This document shows positions 45,514 to 53,216 of a stretch of 64,000 nucleotides of DNA, piece by piece (the first letter of the stretch is position 1; the number at the start of each line of letters is the position of its first letter). The notes under the pieces were generated by a model. It did not search any database. It saw nothing but the letters and a program-made list of their open reading frames with translations, and was not told the DNA's origin. Origin of the DNA: Saprospiraceae bacterium. Lineage in GTDB: Bacteria > Bacteroidota > Bacteroidia > Chitinophagales > Saprospiraceae. The stretch lies in the NCBI GenBank assembly GCA_016710235.1, contig JADJLG010000001.1:434001-498000 (forward strand), written 5' to 3'. A program made the translations under genes and the position numbers.

Positions 45514-46740
45514 TTAAGAATCCAATTCACCAGCAATCACATTCAGACTGCTCAACACCACGATAGCATCAGACAATAATTGACCTTTTACCATCTCAGG
45601 ATAAGCCTGATAGTATATGAAACAAGGTCTCCTGAAATGCAACCTATATGGACAACGTCCCCCGTCGGAGATAAGAAAATATCCAAGTTCACCATTTGCT
45701 CCTTCTACCGCTTGATACACTTCAGCCACAGGAGCTTCTATCTCACCCATGATGATTTTAAAATGATAAATCAAAGCTTCCATGTTGCGATACACTTCTT
45801 GCTTTGGCGGCAGATAATAATGATCTGCATCAGCATGATACACTCCGGGAGGTTCAGCTTCAATTTTTGTCAACGCTTGTTCGATAATGTTGACACTCTG
45901 CCAGATTTCTTCGTTGCGAACTAAAAAACGATCGTAAGTGTCGCCCGTTGTCCCAACCGGTATGTCAAACTTAAAATCTTCGTATGAGCTGTATGGTTCA
46001 GTTACACGTACGTCATAATCTACCCCACAAGCCCTCAAATTGGGACCTGTAAATCCATAATTCAAAGCGCGTTCAGCACTCAGAGGCCCTGTATCGATCG
46101 TCCGATCCATGAAAATTCTATTTCTTGTGAGCAACTGCTCAAACTCTCTCCAAATGGGCCTGAAATCTTGAAGCCACTTCCTGACCAAATCAAAAACCCG
46201 GGGACTGAAATCTCTTTCAAATCCTCCTACTCTACCCATATTGGTCGTTAATCTGGCTCCACAAATTTCCTCATAAATCTCATAAGCTCTCTCCCTGAAC
46301 TGGTACACATAAGTAAATCCTGTAAGAGCTCCTGTGTCCACTCCCAATATAGAGTTGCATACCAAATGATCCGTAATACGAGAGATCTCCATGATCATTA
46401 CCCTCATATAATCTACTCTTTTCGGAGTCTTGATGCCGAGCAATTTTTCAACTGTCAGATGCCAACCTGTATTGTTGATAGGCGCAGAACAATAGTTCAT
46501 CCGATCCGTAAGTGGAGTGATCTGGTAAAACGGCCTCCTTTCCGCTATCTTCTCGAAGGCGCGATGGATATAACCTATGGTTTGTTCGCCACTGACAATG
46601 CGTTCTCCATCCATTTGTAAGACATTCTGGAAAATTCCATGCGTAGCCGGATGGGTTGGTCCCAGATTGAGCGTGGTATAAGGAATTTCAGGTTTTTCCG
46701 TCTTAGAAATTGAATCGAGATACTCCGAATTTGTCTTCAT
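45514..46740 (-). CDS. nuoD: NADH-quinone oxidoreductase subunit D
   Basis: NuoD is the 49-kDa-type subunit that lines the quinone cavity with NuoB. The 408-residue protein from the ATG at 46740 has LNLGPTHPATHGIFQ (quinone-site His), YIHRAFEKIAE and the C-terminal DPVMGEVDR-like region replaced by VVLSSLNVIAGELDS. A TTG nine codons upstream (46767) is rejected because it overlaps the promoter at 46765-46772. Confidence 0.96.
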   Translation of the reverse strand: MKTNSEYLDSISKTEKPEIPYTTLNLGPTHPATHGIFQNVLQMDGERIVSGEQTIGYIHRAFEKIAERRPFYQITPLTDRMNYCSAPINNTGWHLTVEKLLGIKTPKRVDYMRVMIMEISRITDHLVCNSILGVDTGALTGFTYVYQFRERAYEIYEEICGARLTTNMGRVGGFERDFSPRVFDLVRKWLQDFRPIWREFEQLLTRNRIFMDRTIDTGPLSAERALNYGFTGPNLRACGVDYDVRVTEPYSSYEDFKFDIPVGTTGDTYDRFLVRNEEIWQSVNIIEQALTKIEAEPPGVYHADADHYYLPPKQEVYRNMEALIYHFKIIMGEIEAPVAEVYQAVEGANGELGYFLISDGGRCPYRLHFRRPCFIYYQAYPEMVKGQLLSDAIVVLSSLNVIAGELDS

Positions 46741-46764
46741 TAGATTCAGCCCTTGCTTTAGACA

Positions 46765-46772
46765 CAAAATTA
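46765..46772 (-). promoter_or_regulatory. Promoter -7 element for nuoD
   Basis: On the minus strand TAATTTTG matches TAnnTTTG and ends 24 bp before the nuoD ATG at 46740. It supports separate transcription of nuoD from nuoABC. Confidence 0.55.
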
Positions 46773-47031
46773 GCTGAATATGGGCTCTTTTTCAATTAAG
46801 TGGTCAAAAGATCGCTACTATATTGAATATTTTTTCACATTCGACTTTATGCTAATTGATAGCTTATTTAAGTATTTTGAAATATAAAATAAGAAATGGA
46901 ACCAATCTTAAACACTTCTTTTGGAATTTCTTTATGAATACTGAATTTTATATGGACTCAGGCAATCAATCCACATCACTCCACGTGCAGAACAGAAAAG
47001 AAAGGATAGCAAAAAAATAGTCCTCAAATAC

Positions 47032-47541
47032 TTATCGGCCAAACTGGTAGTCTGCTTTGTCTTCTCGACGAGGGTCTTCTAAAGGAAATTCCTTCCGCAT
47101 AGGAAAATCAACCATCTCATCCATATTGAGGATCCTTCGCAAATCAGGATGTCCCAGAAAATTCAAACCAAAGAAATCGTAATTTTCTCTTTCCATCCAG
47201 TTTGCACTGGCATATATACCTGTCAAAGTAGGGAGCTCAGGTTTACTCAATGGAACATATACTTTAAGCCTTAACCGTGTCTTATGAACAAGGCTGTGCA
47301 GCATATAGGCCACGCACAATTCCTCACCTTTGCGATCCGGATAGTGTATTCCACAGATATCGGTCAAAAATTGGAATCCAAGTGAATCATTTTTGTATAG
47401 TTTACTTACAACCTGATAGAGTTGATTGACGGGTATCTCCGCGACACACATTCCGGCATTGTCCTGACTGAAACTAAAGACATCACCGCATAGCTCACGA
47501 AGTTGGAGTTGCAATTGTTCCTGCGACAGAGCTTCCATCAT
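47032..47541 (-). CDS. nuoC: NADH-quinone oxidoreductase subunit C
   Basis: This is the 30-kDa-type subunit of the connecting arm. The 169-residue protein has the conserved DICGIHYPDRKG, then SANWMERENYDFFGLNFLGHPDLRRILNMDE (ERE-DxFGI signature) and FPLRKEFPLEDP-like FPMRKEFPLEDPRREDK at the end. Its ATG overlaps the nuoB stop. A 264-bp AT-rich gap separates it from nuoD. Confidence 0.95.
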   Translation of the reverse strand: MMEALSQEQLQLQLRELCGDVFSFSQDNAGMCVAEIPVNQLYQVVSKLYKNDSLGFQFLTDICGIHYPDRKGEELCVAYMLHSLVHKTRLRLKVYVPLSKPELPTLTGIYASANWMERENYDFFGLNFLGHPDLRRILNMDEMVDFPMRKEFPLEDPRREDKADYQFGR

Positions 47542-48083
47542 TTGACTAAATACTGATCTAACAATTGTTTGTATTCTTCGGAGTCACGACGCCTCACTCC
47601 TTCACTCTGTATGACATCCTGGATTCTCAATATTCCTTCTATAATTTGTTCAGGTCTTGGGGGACAACCAGGCACATAAACGTCTACTGGAATGATGTGA
47701 TCAATACCTTGTAGGACAGAATAGGTATCAAAGACTCCTCCGCTCGATGCACAGGCTCCTACAGCGATCATCCACTTTGGTTCTGCCATTTGCTCATAAA
47801 CTTGCCTAAGTACCGGACCCATTTTCTTTGCGATAGTGCCCATCACCATAAGGAGGTCAGCTTGGCGAGGTGTGAAACTCAGTCTTTCAGCACCAAACCT
47901 GCCTAAGTCATAGTGGGCAGACATGGTGGACATAAACTCGATACCACAGCAAGAAGTCGCAAACGGAAGTGGCCAGATACTATTCTTCCTGGCTAGGCCT
48001 ACTACAGAATCTAATGATGTAGCAAAAAAACCAGGACCTGATTGACCCGGAGGCGCTTCTGCCATTTTTATTTTACCACTCAT
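47538..48083 (-). CDS. nuoB: NADH-quinone oxidoreductase subunit B
   Basis: NuoB carries the terminal N2 4Fe-4S cluster that reduces quinone. The 181-residue protein has the tandem cysteines in FATSCCGIEFMS, plus GACASSGGVFDTYSV and VPGCPPRPEQI, the remaining ligands. It is co-transcribed with nuoA (44 bp) and nuoC (4-bp overlap). Confidence 0.97.
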   Translation of the reverse strand: MSGKIKMAEAPPGQSGPGFFATSLDSVVGLARKNSIWPLPFATSCCGIEFMSTMSAHYDLGRFGAERLSFTPRQADLLMVMGTIAKKMGPVLRQVYEQMAEPKWMIAVGACASSGGVFDTYSVLQGIDHIIPVDVYVPGCPPRPEQIIEGILRIQDVIQSEGVRRRDSEEYKQLLDQYLVK

Positions 48084-48127
48084 TCTGATTTAATTTATAT
48101 TCCAAATAATATTCTGTATTAGTTCGA

Positions 48128-48514
48128 TTATTCTCTATGTTTTTCTTCCCAGGCTAAGACACCTTTACGCAGGACATAGTAAAATCCTGCCATCAACAAG
48201 GTGAGGAATACCAACATCTCCCAAAAGCCAAACCAGCCCAGTTTTTTGTAGTTGACTGCCCATGGATACAAGAATATGATCTCCACATCAAACAGTACAA
48301 ACAAAATAGCTGTCATAAAATACTTCACGGCAAAAGGGTTTCGCGCATTGCCTACACTGTCCAAACCACATTCAAAACTGTCGTCTTTTCTCTTGCCGTG
48401 CTGCTTCGGCCCAAGTAAATGGGTGCCAAGGATGACAAGCACCACGAAAGTCAGTGCTACACAGAACTGTAAGAAAATCGGGTAAAAACTATATGGAATA
48501 TGGTCCGGTTGCAT
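48128..48514 (-). CDS. nuoA: NADH-quinone oxidoreductase subunit A
   Basis: This is a small three-helix membrane subunit. The ATG at 48514 gives 128 residues (MQPDHIPYSFYPIFLQFCVA) and an SFECGLDSVGNARNPFAVKYFMTAILFVLFDVEI core, typical of NuoA. A longer frame opens upstream but would start inside the promoter. It is the first gene of the nuoABC unit. Confidence 0.95.
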   Translation of the reverse strand: MQPDHIPYSFYPIFLQFCVALTFVVLVILGTHLLGPKQHGKRKDDSFECGLDSVGNARNPFAVKYFMTAILFVLFDVEIIFLYPWAVNYKKLGWFGFWEMLVFLTLLMAGFYYVLRKGVLAWEEKHRE

Positions 48515-48533
48515 ATCTTTAATCCGTGAGGCA

Positions 48534-48541
48534 CAAAGATA
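48534..48541 (-). promoter_or_regulatory. Promoter -7 element of nuoABC
   Basis: On the minus strand TATCTTTG matches TAnnTTTG and ends 19 bp before the nuoA ATG at 48514, supporting that start codon. Confidence 0.6.
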
Positions 48542-48642
48542 CATCAGGAACATCAAATATTTTTCCGTTATAAGATCCGGATTTCAATTCCGTGCTCAAT
48601 ACCTGATCGAACTGCCTGTTCACCCATTCATTTATCCGATGA

Positions 48643-49209
48643 TTATCTCATGTCATCAGGTTGAAGCTCTTTTTGTGGCGTGGACTGATCTACTTTATGA
48701 ATTGCCTCATTAGTTTTATCCCAAAATTCCGAGAAAATCGGTTTCAGCTTGTCGATCACTGCTTTTGATTTACCTGATACTGTCAAAAGATATGGATAAG
48801 TGATTGATCTTTGAGCCACCTCAGGTTTAATAATTTTAATTTTATCACAAAACCCGATGATAGAAGCGTAGAGTACAAGCGCTATCAGTCCTGAAACAGC
48901 TCCTCCTGCCAGCTGATTAATAATATTGATATGTGCCGTTTCCAAGACTTTCTCCAGACCCTGACCTAGCATCCTGATGGCAATCAAGACCAGTAGAAAC
49001 GTCAGAACAAATCCCAATATCACATTCATTCTGGGGTCGACATTGATGATTTTCTCCATAAGCTGCATAGCCAAATGAGAAAACTTCAATGTGATCAATA
49101 GACCCAATAGTACCGATAATATGCCGAAAACGGTCTTGATGATTCCTTTTGTGTATCCCAGGTAAAAGAAATACCCCACCAATAACCCACAGATAATATC
49201 AATCCACAT
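48643..49209 (-). CDS. CvpA family membrane protein
   Basis: The 188-residue protein has four hydrophobic helices and the CvpA pattern: DIICGLLVGYFFYLGYTKGI at the start, LGFVLTFLLVLIAIRMLGQGLEKV, then INQLAGGAVSGLIALVLYAS. Colicin-V-production protein homologues affect envelope stability; the exact role is unclear. Its C-terminal tail is polar. It has its own promoter, 28 bp upstream. Confidence 0.88.
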   Translation of the reverse strand: MWIDIICGLLVGYFFYLGYTKGIIKTVFGILSVLLGLLITLKFSHLAMQLMEKIINVDPRMNVILGFVLTFLLVLIAIRMLGQGLEKVLETAHINIINQLAGGAVSGLIALVLYASIIGFCDKIKIIKPEVAQRSITYPYLLTVSGKSKAVIDKLKPIFSEFWDKTNEAIHKVDQSTPQKELQPDDMR

Positions 49210-49237
49210 ATTAATTTTTTATTAAAGTTTTAAACCC

Positions 49238-49245
49238 CAAACCTA
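49238..49245 (-). promoter_or_regulatory. Promoter -7 element for the CvpA gene
   Basis: On the minus strand TAGGTTTG matches TAnnTTTG, 28 bp upstream of the ATG at 49209. Confidence 0.5.
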
Positions 49246-49331
49246 TAAAATAGATTCCGTAGAACTCTTGAATCTTAACACTTGTTTTGAAATAATCTGG
49301 GTGAGATAACTTTTAGGCTTATAAAAACCCT

Positions 49332-49339
49332 TAGATTTG
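49332..49339 (+). promoter_or_regulatory. Promoter -7 element very close to the start at 49348
   Basis: TAGATTTG matches TAnnTTTG and ends only 8 bp before the ATG at 49348. Transcription would begin at or next to that ATG, so either the mRNA is nearly leaderless or translation begins at the next Met (49369). Confidence 0.45.
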
Positions 49340-49347
49340 CTAAGTCA

Positions 49348-49854
49348 ATGATAAAATTAAAACTAATCATGGCATCGCTGCTTTGCGTGGTGCATTTGAT
49401 CTACGGATCGTCTATACCTGCGCAGAATTCGATGCCTCAGAACAAACCTCAGGAGGGAAATGCGCTTCCCAGATCATTTATGATCGGTGAGTACGAACAG
49501 CCCTATGAAAATTTGATCAATCAATATGACAAATTGCTGCTCACTGTATGTGACAATAATATGCCTCGAGCCTTTGACTTATGGAATCAGGTCATGGCCG
49601 ACATTGAAGCTTACTCCATCCAGAACCAATTCGACCTAAATGGTCTGAAGTTATGGATGAATGTCTTTTTTAATGCTGACGGCACTATTCAGCACATCGT
49701 TTATTTTCCCAAACCAAATTCAAGGAATATGCAGTTTGATAAACTTACAGCTTTTTTTGCTGCATTTACCAAATCGTATCAACTTAAACCAGTTTTAAGT
49801 TCTAAATGCTCTCACTACGGTAGCGCCTCTTTCCCGGGAGTTCAAAAGCATTAA
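49348..49854 (+). CDS. Exported protein of unknown function
   Basis: I do not recognise the family. The 168-residue protein has a signal peptide (LIMASLLCVVHLIYGSSIPA, cleavage near PAQ). A mainly helical mature part follows: YEQPYENLINQYDKLLLTVC, MPRAFDLWNQVMADIEAYS, LKLWMNVFFNADGTIQHIVY. The segment FFNADGTIQHIVYFPKPNSR resembles the beta-strand part of TonB-C/energy-transducer-like small domains common in Bacteroidota. It lies 3 bp before the YCF48-like lipoprotein gene, so they are co-transcribed. Confidence 0.75.
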   Translation: MIKLKLIMASLLCVVHLIYGSSIPAQNSMPQNKPQEGNALPRSFMIGEYEQPYENLINQYDKLLLTVCDNNMPRAFDLWNQVMADIEAYSIQNQFDLNGLKLWMNVFFNADGTIQHIVYFPKPNSRNMQFDKLTAFFAAFTKSYQLKPVLSSKCSHYGSASFPGVQKH

Positions 49855-49857
49855 AAA

Positions 49858-50802
49858 TTGATTTTCTTTCGTTCCATTTTCAAAGTAGCCGTCTTACTAA
49901 GCTTCTCCGGATGCCATAAGACGGAGAAAGTGGATTTGATTTCAGTAAACTTCCCTTCCACATTTGATTTTTCAGCAATAGAATTTGTGGGTCAGGATAG
50001 CTTGATGGCTCTAACGGGAAGTACTTGGCAGACAGCTGAGTTATCCATAAGCCATGATGCCGGAATAAGTTGGGACAACAATCAAATTTTCAATAAAAAA
50101 ATATTCTCTTTATCTCATCAAACTTTTGGTCGAACTATAGGCGCAGGAATAGATCATATCTGGGAGTTTGCTGGAGATGGTTCAGCATGGCACAATAATT
50201 ATAAGGAATATAGATTTTACAGGGACGCTGACGCTTCAGCACAAGGGACGATCATGAGTTGTGGAGGAGAGGCATTTCATATCGGATATATTGATGTCTT
50301 CACTACGGCAGATACCCTCTTCAACCGGGTATTGACCAATCATGAACTTGATGCAATCAGATGGCTTGGTGGTACTAACTGGATTGCTGCCGGATATGGT
50401 CTCATCATCCAAAGCACAGATGACGGAAACCATTGGGATACATTAGCTTATTCTGGTGACCATTTTGTTGATATACAAGTATTATCTACCGGTTCTGTAT
50501 TCATAGTTGGCGCTTCAGGGAGTGTTTGGAAGACCAATAAAGACTTGAGCCAATTTAAAAAGCTAAGAAAATCTCAAACGAGTTCCTTCGGGTTGGAAGT
50601 CATCAACACTTCTGCCTGGGCCTCTGAGCAGGTAGGTATACTTTGCGGCTTAAATGGCCACATGGTGATGACCGAAAACGGAGGAGCAAACTGGACCACA
50701 ATTGATGCCGACATAGATGCTCACATCTATGCTTCAAGCTTTGGTTCTGGCTATTTCTGGCTGGGATGTCAAAGCGGAAAATTGTATAAGTTTATATTGT
50801 AA
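49858..50802 (+). CDS. YCF48/BNR-like beta-propeller lipoprotein
   Basis: The 314-residue protein starts with TTG 3 bp after the previous stop and has a lipobox at Cys19 (LLSFSGC). The mature part shows repeated propeller blades with Asp-box-like and YCF48-like units: ISHDAGISWDNNQIF, TDDGNHWDTLAYSGDHFVDI, SGSVWKTNKDLSQF, TENGGANWTTIDADI. It is probably a surface or periplasmic beta-propeller; ligand unknown. It ends the two-gene unit before the non-coding stretch that leads to the leader repeat. Confidence 0.8.
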   Translation: MIFFRSIFKVAVLLSFSGCHKTEKVDLISVNFPSTFDFSAIEFVGQDSLMALTGSTWQTAELSISHDAGISWDNNQIFNKKIFSLSHQTFGRTIGAGIDHIWEFAGDGSAWHNNYKEYRFYRDADASAQGTIMSCGGEAFHIGYIDVFTTADTLFNRVLTNHELDAIRWLGGTNWIAAGYGLIIQSTDDGNHWDTLAYSGDHFVDIQVLSTGSVFIVGASGSVWKTNKDLSQFKKLRKSQTSSFGLEVINTSAWASEQVGILCGLNGHMVMTENGGANWTTIDADIDAHIYASSFGSGYFWLGCQSGKLYKFIL

Positions 50803-51061
50803 ATAATAATTACACATTTTAAAACCTTGCATTGATGAAAAAATTCATTGCACAAAACGTAATGAGGTATGGCAAAGAAATCTATGCATCGTTATACCCG
50901 ACTCACGAACAAAGAAATTCTGTGAATTAGAATGAAAAACTTGTATTCAATCAAGCTCGTTTTTGATCAAGTTTGAATTTCTACAAGTACCCTTTATAAA
51001 AATAGTAAACACAGCTTCCCAATCGAATTAGAAAAAGCCGCATTAATTGATTGAAAAGGCA
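50803..51061. other. Non-coding gap after the propeller lipoprotein
   Basis: About 260 bp without a gene. It contains a nested partial inverted repeat (CTTGTA at 50940-50945 against TACAAG at 50982-50987, with TTCAA/TTGAA inside) that may act as a terminator. No other structure is clear. Confidence 0.4.
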
Positions 51062-51253
51062 AAGTTCAATTTTCACTCTTCATCCAGCTTATCATATTAA
51101 AATAATAAATATGTAAAATAAAAAGATATAAAATCTGATCAGATTGCTATATTTGTACATCACTTACGATTCAGAACCCGATAATGATCGCTTACACTCG
51201 TATCTGATAGTACTATGTAATTTATCACCAATTTAATATTTTTTCTATGAAAA
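51062..51253 (+). repeat. Promoter-leader repeat, copy 1
   Basis: This ~190-bp segment matches 56335-56527. The upstream third is loosely similar. From the -7 element TATATTTG (51148) through the ATG (51247) only about 4 of 102 positions differ from copy 2, and the distance from -7 to ATG is 99 bp in both. The 5' leader (about 85-90 nt) contains CGAT-AATG-ATCG at 51179-51190, a small perfect hairpin. It drives the dockerin-like T9SS gene. Confidence 0.85.
51148..51155 (+). promoter_or_regulatory. Promoter -7 element in leader repeat copy 1
   Basis: TATATTTG matches TAnnTTTG, 91 bp upstream of the ATG at 51247. The same octamer at the same distance occurs in copy 2. Confidence 0.6.
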
Positions 51254-51376
51254 AGACGAACGTTTCCCCAAACCCCAAAACCGAATTCTCCAAATTGAAA
51301 TTTAATTCTGTAACCCTTCGGGGGGGGGCAAATTAAATTCTGCTATGCACTTCTAATTTTTATCTTTAACTTTTTA
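51247..51376 (+). other. 5' coding segment with extended signal peptide, split by a G9 tract
   Basis: The ATG at 51247 opens a frame (MKKTNVSPNPKTEFSKLKFN...RGG) that ends at a TAA (51334). If one G of the nine-G tract at 51320-51328 is removed, the frame runs on as RGGQIKFCYALLIFIFNFLM into PGSTAAQ and the downstream gene. That reading supplies exactly the hydrophobic core and cleavage site the downstream protein lacks. It is therefore the true 5' end of the gene at 51377-53203, either out of phase by slippage or miscalled. Confidence 0.8.
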
Positions 51377-53203
51377 ATGCCTGGATCGACGGCGGCTCAG
51401 ATTCAGTGTCCAAATTATCATATGATGATGTCTTTTAATCCAAATGGATGCAATGTCCAGCAAAATGTCAATGTATCTCTTGATAAGCAGGACGAAGTAC
51501 CCTATCTTATTTATCGTATCAATGTACTGATTACCTTTAGTCCAAATCTTGTGGATCAATTAAAAACGATGAATTCTGTGAATTCCATTTTTGGTCAACA
51601 AGGTTGGATAACGTATTTTACATTTAATTCCAATTCTATCAATTTTAACGCACATTGGAATAATGGTACCGGAACTCCTATTAATTTTAATACGGATATG
51701 AACCTGTTTGATATTGTATGGAATGGGGACAACTCTCCACCACAATACTCGCACAGCTATCCATTCCAATTTTTTTCTCCAGCATGTTTTATTGATTGTT
51801 CTTCTATTTTATTACCAACACAGACTACCTGTTATCCAATGGCCTTGGCCAATTATAATTTATTTACTCCTATTCACGCTCCGGTGAATATTCATGGTAA
51901 CGTAAAATATAGAAACAATATATTTTCGAATGGCTCTTGTTCTGACCAAGATAATTTTCCTGATTTAGCCATACAAGCTACTATGGGGACTACTATTTTG
52001 GCAAGCCAGACCACGCCTATGAACGGCAATTATGCCTTCAATACATTGCAGCCTCTATGTCAATATGAGATCCGCCCTGTTTCTCCAACTCAGCCGCATA
52101 GCTGTGGAGTGACACAAGCAGATATTGATGCCGTAAGAAATCTTGTCCTAGGAGTTATCGGTGGATTTCCCCAAACATGGAACTATATTGCTGCAGATGC
52201 CAATTTAAGTGGAACCTATACTACAGCTGATATAGTAAAAATAAATAATGTGATTCTTGGTGGAAGCTTTCCAAAGAATTTTAGATTTGCTACGGATAAT
52301 GATTATAATAATTATACACCATGGAGTGGACTTAACTTTTTTGATTTTGCTACAGTTAATCCACTTTTGAATTCTACCAATACAATCAATTTTCATGGCG
52401 TCAAGGTTGGAGACGTGGCGAGAATACATCCCACTCTCGGAATTTTGGATTATTATAGTGGGGACTGCGATATCTGCACTGTGAGCTTTCAAGATCCACA
52501 CATAGAATCCAGAGAGTCTAATAAAGAAGAATTGATTATACTACCTGAAGAAGCATTTTATCCTAATATAGAAAATGCTGCTCCAGTCAGAATAAAACTT
52601 GAGGTATCTAAAGAGGATCCAAGTCGTATCGATATCATGATTACAGAAGTAATAAGTGCGCTCAATCTTTCGATCAGACTGTCGAATCAAGATTATAAAA
52701 TAGTAGGTATAGAATCCAATAGTTTATATACGGAAAAATCTTATATCATTGAAAAAAATGGACAATCTTTAAAATGGATTTGGCTCAGAGATCTGTCTCA
52801 GCCTTTCCAGGAAAAAATTGGATCTATAGTACTCAATAAAGCCGGGTTAACTGTGGATCTAATACAAATAGATAATAATCTAAGATACAATTATGTGGTG
52901 AATGAAGAAGAAAAAGAACGGAAAATTGCTTTCTCTATCATAGGAGAGCATTCATCACCATTAGAAATATACCCCAATCCGGTTTCCGGACAAGAGCTTC
53001 AACTGCGCGTTGAGAAAATTAAAGATGGATCATATCCGGCAAAAATTGTAGATAGCAGAGGGGCATTGCTTTATGCTGAAAATCTGACTTTCAAAAGTGA
53101 AAGAGCAAGTATGGTTCTGCAAAATGACATTCCATCCGGCATCTACATACTCCAGTTGCAAGTGAATCATAAGAATGTTTCTGCACGATTTGTTGTAAAA
53201 TAA
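51377..53203 (+). CDS. T9SS type A secreted protein with dockerin-like module
   Basis: This 608-codon frame begins inside its own signal peptide (MPGSTAAQ is the end of it); see the segment at 51247. The mature protein has a beta-rich N-terminal part (about 10-240). A dockerin-like calcium-binding repeat pair follows (about 243-300: VTQADIDAVRNLVLG and then DANLSGTYTTADIVKINNVILG). A cohesin-like or beta-sandwich stretch follows, and a C-terminal type A sorting domain (about 525-608: LEIYPNPVSGQELQLRV, then SGIYILQLQVNHKNVSARFV). It lies 13 bp before the type B protein gene, forming a secreted pair. Function unknown. Confidence 0.85.
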   Translation: MPGSTAAQIQCPNYHMMMSFNPNGCNVQQNVNVSLDKQDEVPYLIYRINVLITFSPNLVDQLKTMNSVNSIFGQQGWITYFTFNSNSINFNAHWNNGTGTPINFNTDMNLFDIVWNGDNSPPQYSHSYPFQFFSPACFIDCSSILLPTQTTCYPMALANYNLFTPIHAPVNIHGNVKYRNNIFSNGSCSDQDNFPDLAIQATMGTTILASQTTPMNGNYAFNTLQPLCQYEIRPVSPTQPHSCGVTQADIDAVRNLVLGVIGGFPQTWNYIAADANLSGTYTTADIVKINNVILGGSFPKNFRFATDNDYNNYTPWSGLNFFDFATVNPLLNSTNTINFHGVKVGDVARIHPTLGILDYYSGDCDICTVSFQDPHIESRESNKEELIILPEEAFYPNIENAAPVRIKLEVSKEDPSRIDIMITEVISALNLSIRLSNQDYKIVGIESNSLYTEKSYIIEKNGQSLKWIWLRDLSQPFQEKIGSIVLNKAGLTVDLIQIDNNLRYNYVVNEEEKERKIAFSIIGEHSSPLEIYPNPVSGQELQLRVEKIKDGSYPAKIVDSRGALLYAENLTFKSERASMVLQNDIPSGIYILQLQVNHKNVSARFVVK

Positions 53204-53216
53204 ACCGACTTGTATC

